A stretch of 54,072 bases of DNA, taken from contig JAEZGY010000080.1 of assembly GCA_023416695.1 (NCBI GenBank), positions 1 to 54,072 on the forward strand. The letters run 5' to 3'. The notes beneath the pieces were generated by a model, which did not search any database, was not told where the DNA came from, and saw nothing but the letters and a program-made list of their open reading frames with translations. Below are positions 54,038 to 54,072 of this stretch, piece after piece. The stretch comes from Bacillota bacterium. GTDB lineage: Bacteria; Bacillota; Clostridia; Lachnospirales; Lachnospiraceae. Position 1 is the stretch's first letter. Each line of letters opens with the position of its first letter. The translations under genes and the position numbers were made by a program.

Positions 54038-54072
54038 TACGACTTACACACAAAAAGTATTGTATCAGAACC

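Noticed and set aside
1..54072. tRNA or rRNA genes, insertion sequences, prophage, S-box or T-box leaders
   Set aside because: Looked for in the intergenic regions; none seen, and gaps are short apart from the pnp leader region.

Overview
The window is about 54 kb of AT-rich Firmicute chromosome, almost entirely housekeeping genes. Several features point to a spore-forming clostridium, most likely Lachnospiraceae: a fused IspH-S1 protein, an alpha/beta-type SASP, YlbJ, TepA next to FtsK/SpoIIIE, a formate-tetrahydrofolate ligase, a two-subunit PyrB/PyrI carbamoyltransferase and a zinc-finger type L28. The gene content resembles Lachnoclostridium phytofermentans-like genomes. That is an inference from protein families, not a database match. 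I see no rRNA, tRNA, CRISPR array, insertion sequence or prophage.

Layout. (1) 1-7349, minus strand: partial threonine dehydratase, then ftsY, smc, rnc, acpP and plsX. This is a shortened form of the Bacillus plsX-fabD-fabG-acpP-rnc-smc-ftsY cluster. (2) 7461-15436, minus: lone cheR, ispH-rpsA fusion, cmk, BaiN/YhiN-type flavoprotein, cinA, pgsA, rimO. (3) 15661-21763: an unrecognised plus-strand membrane protein, then on minus a hypothetical gene, folD, a SPOR-domain amidase with no signal peptide, and a zinc-ribbon membrane protein with 57-bp tandem repeats. (4) 21964-27753: ferredoxin (+), an aconitase-family hydratase (-), pyrBI (+) and fhs (-). (5) 27836-38257, minus: two adjacent paralogous ATP-grasp ligases, ftsK, tepA, an O-acetylhomoserine sulfhydrylase-type enzyme, an M16 peptidase and pnp, which has a long structured leader. 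(6) 38591-46986: aminotransferase (-), tmcAL (+), pepF (-), a LytTR regulator lacking its phospho-acceptor (-), ylbJ (+), then a coiled-coil protein, coaD and rsmD (-). (7) 47182-53977: SASP, an AAA+ SpoVK-like protein, recG, a DAK/FakA-like protein and Asp23 (-), a 45-aa membrane ORF (+), and rpmB (-).

Most genes serve translation, RNA decay, chromosome segregation, lipid and isoprenoid synthesis, one-carbon and pyrimidine metabolism, or sporulation. The parts that depart from textbook are the ATP-grasp pair, the degenerate LytTR regulator with palindromes in and below its promoter, the pnp leader hairpin, the amidase with a Glu-to-Asp change, the extended SpoVK-like ATPase, and a recurrent class of perfect hairpins after stop codons without a U-tract. 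No complete novel multi-gene system is evident. The ATP-grasp pair and the LytTR locus are the best candidates for undescribed biology.
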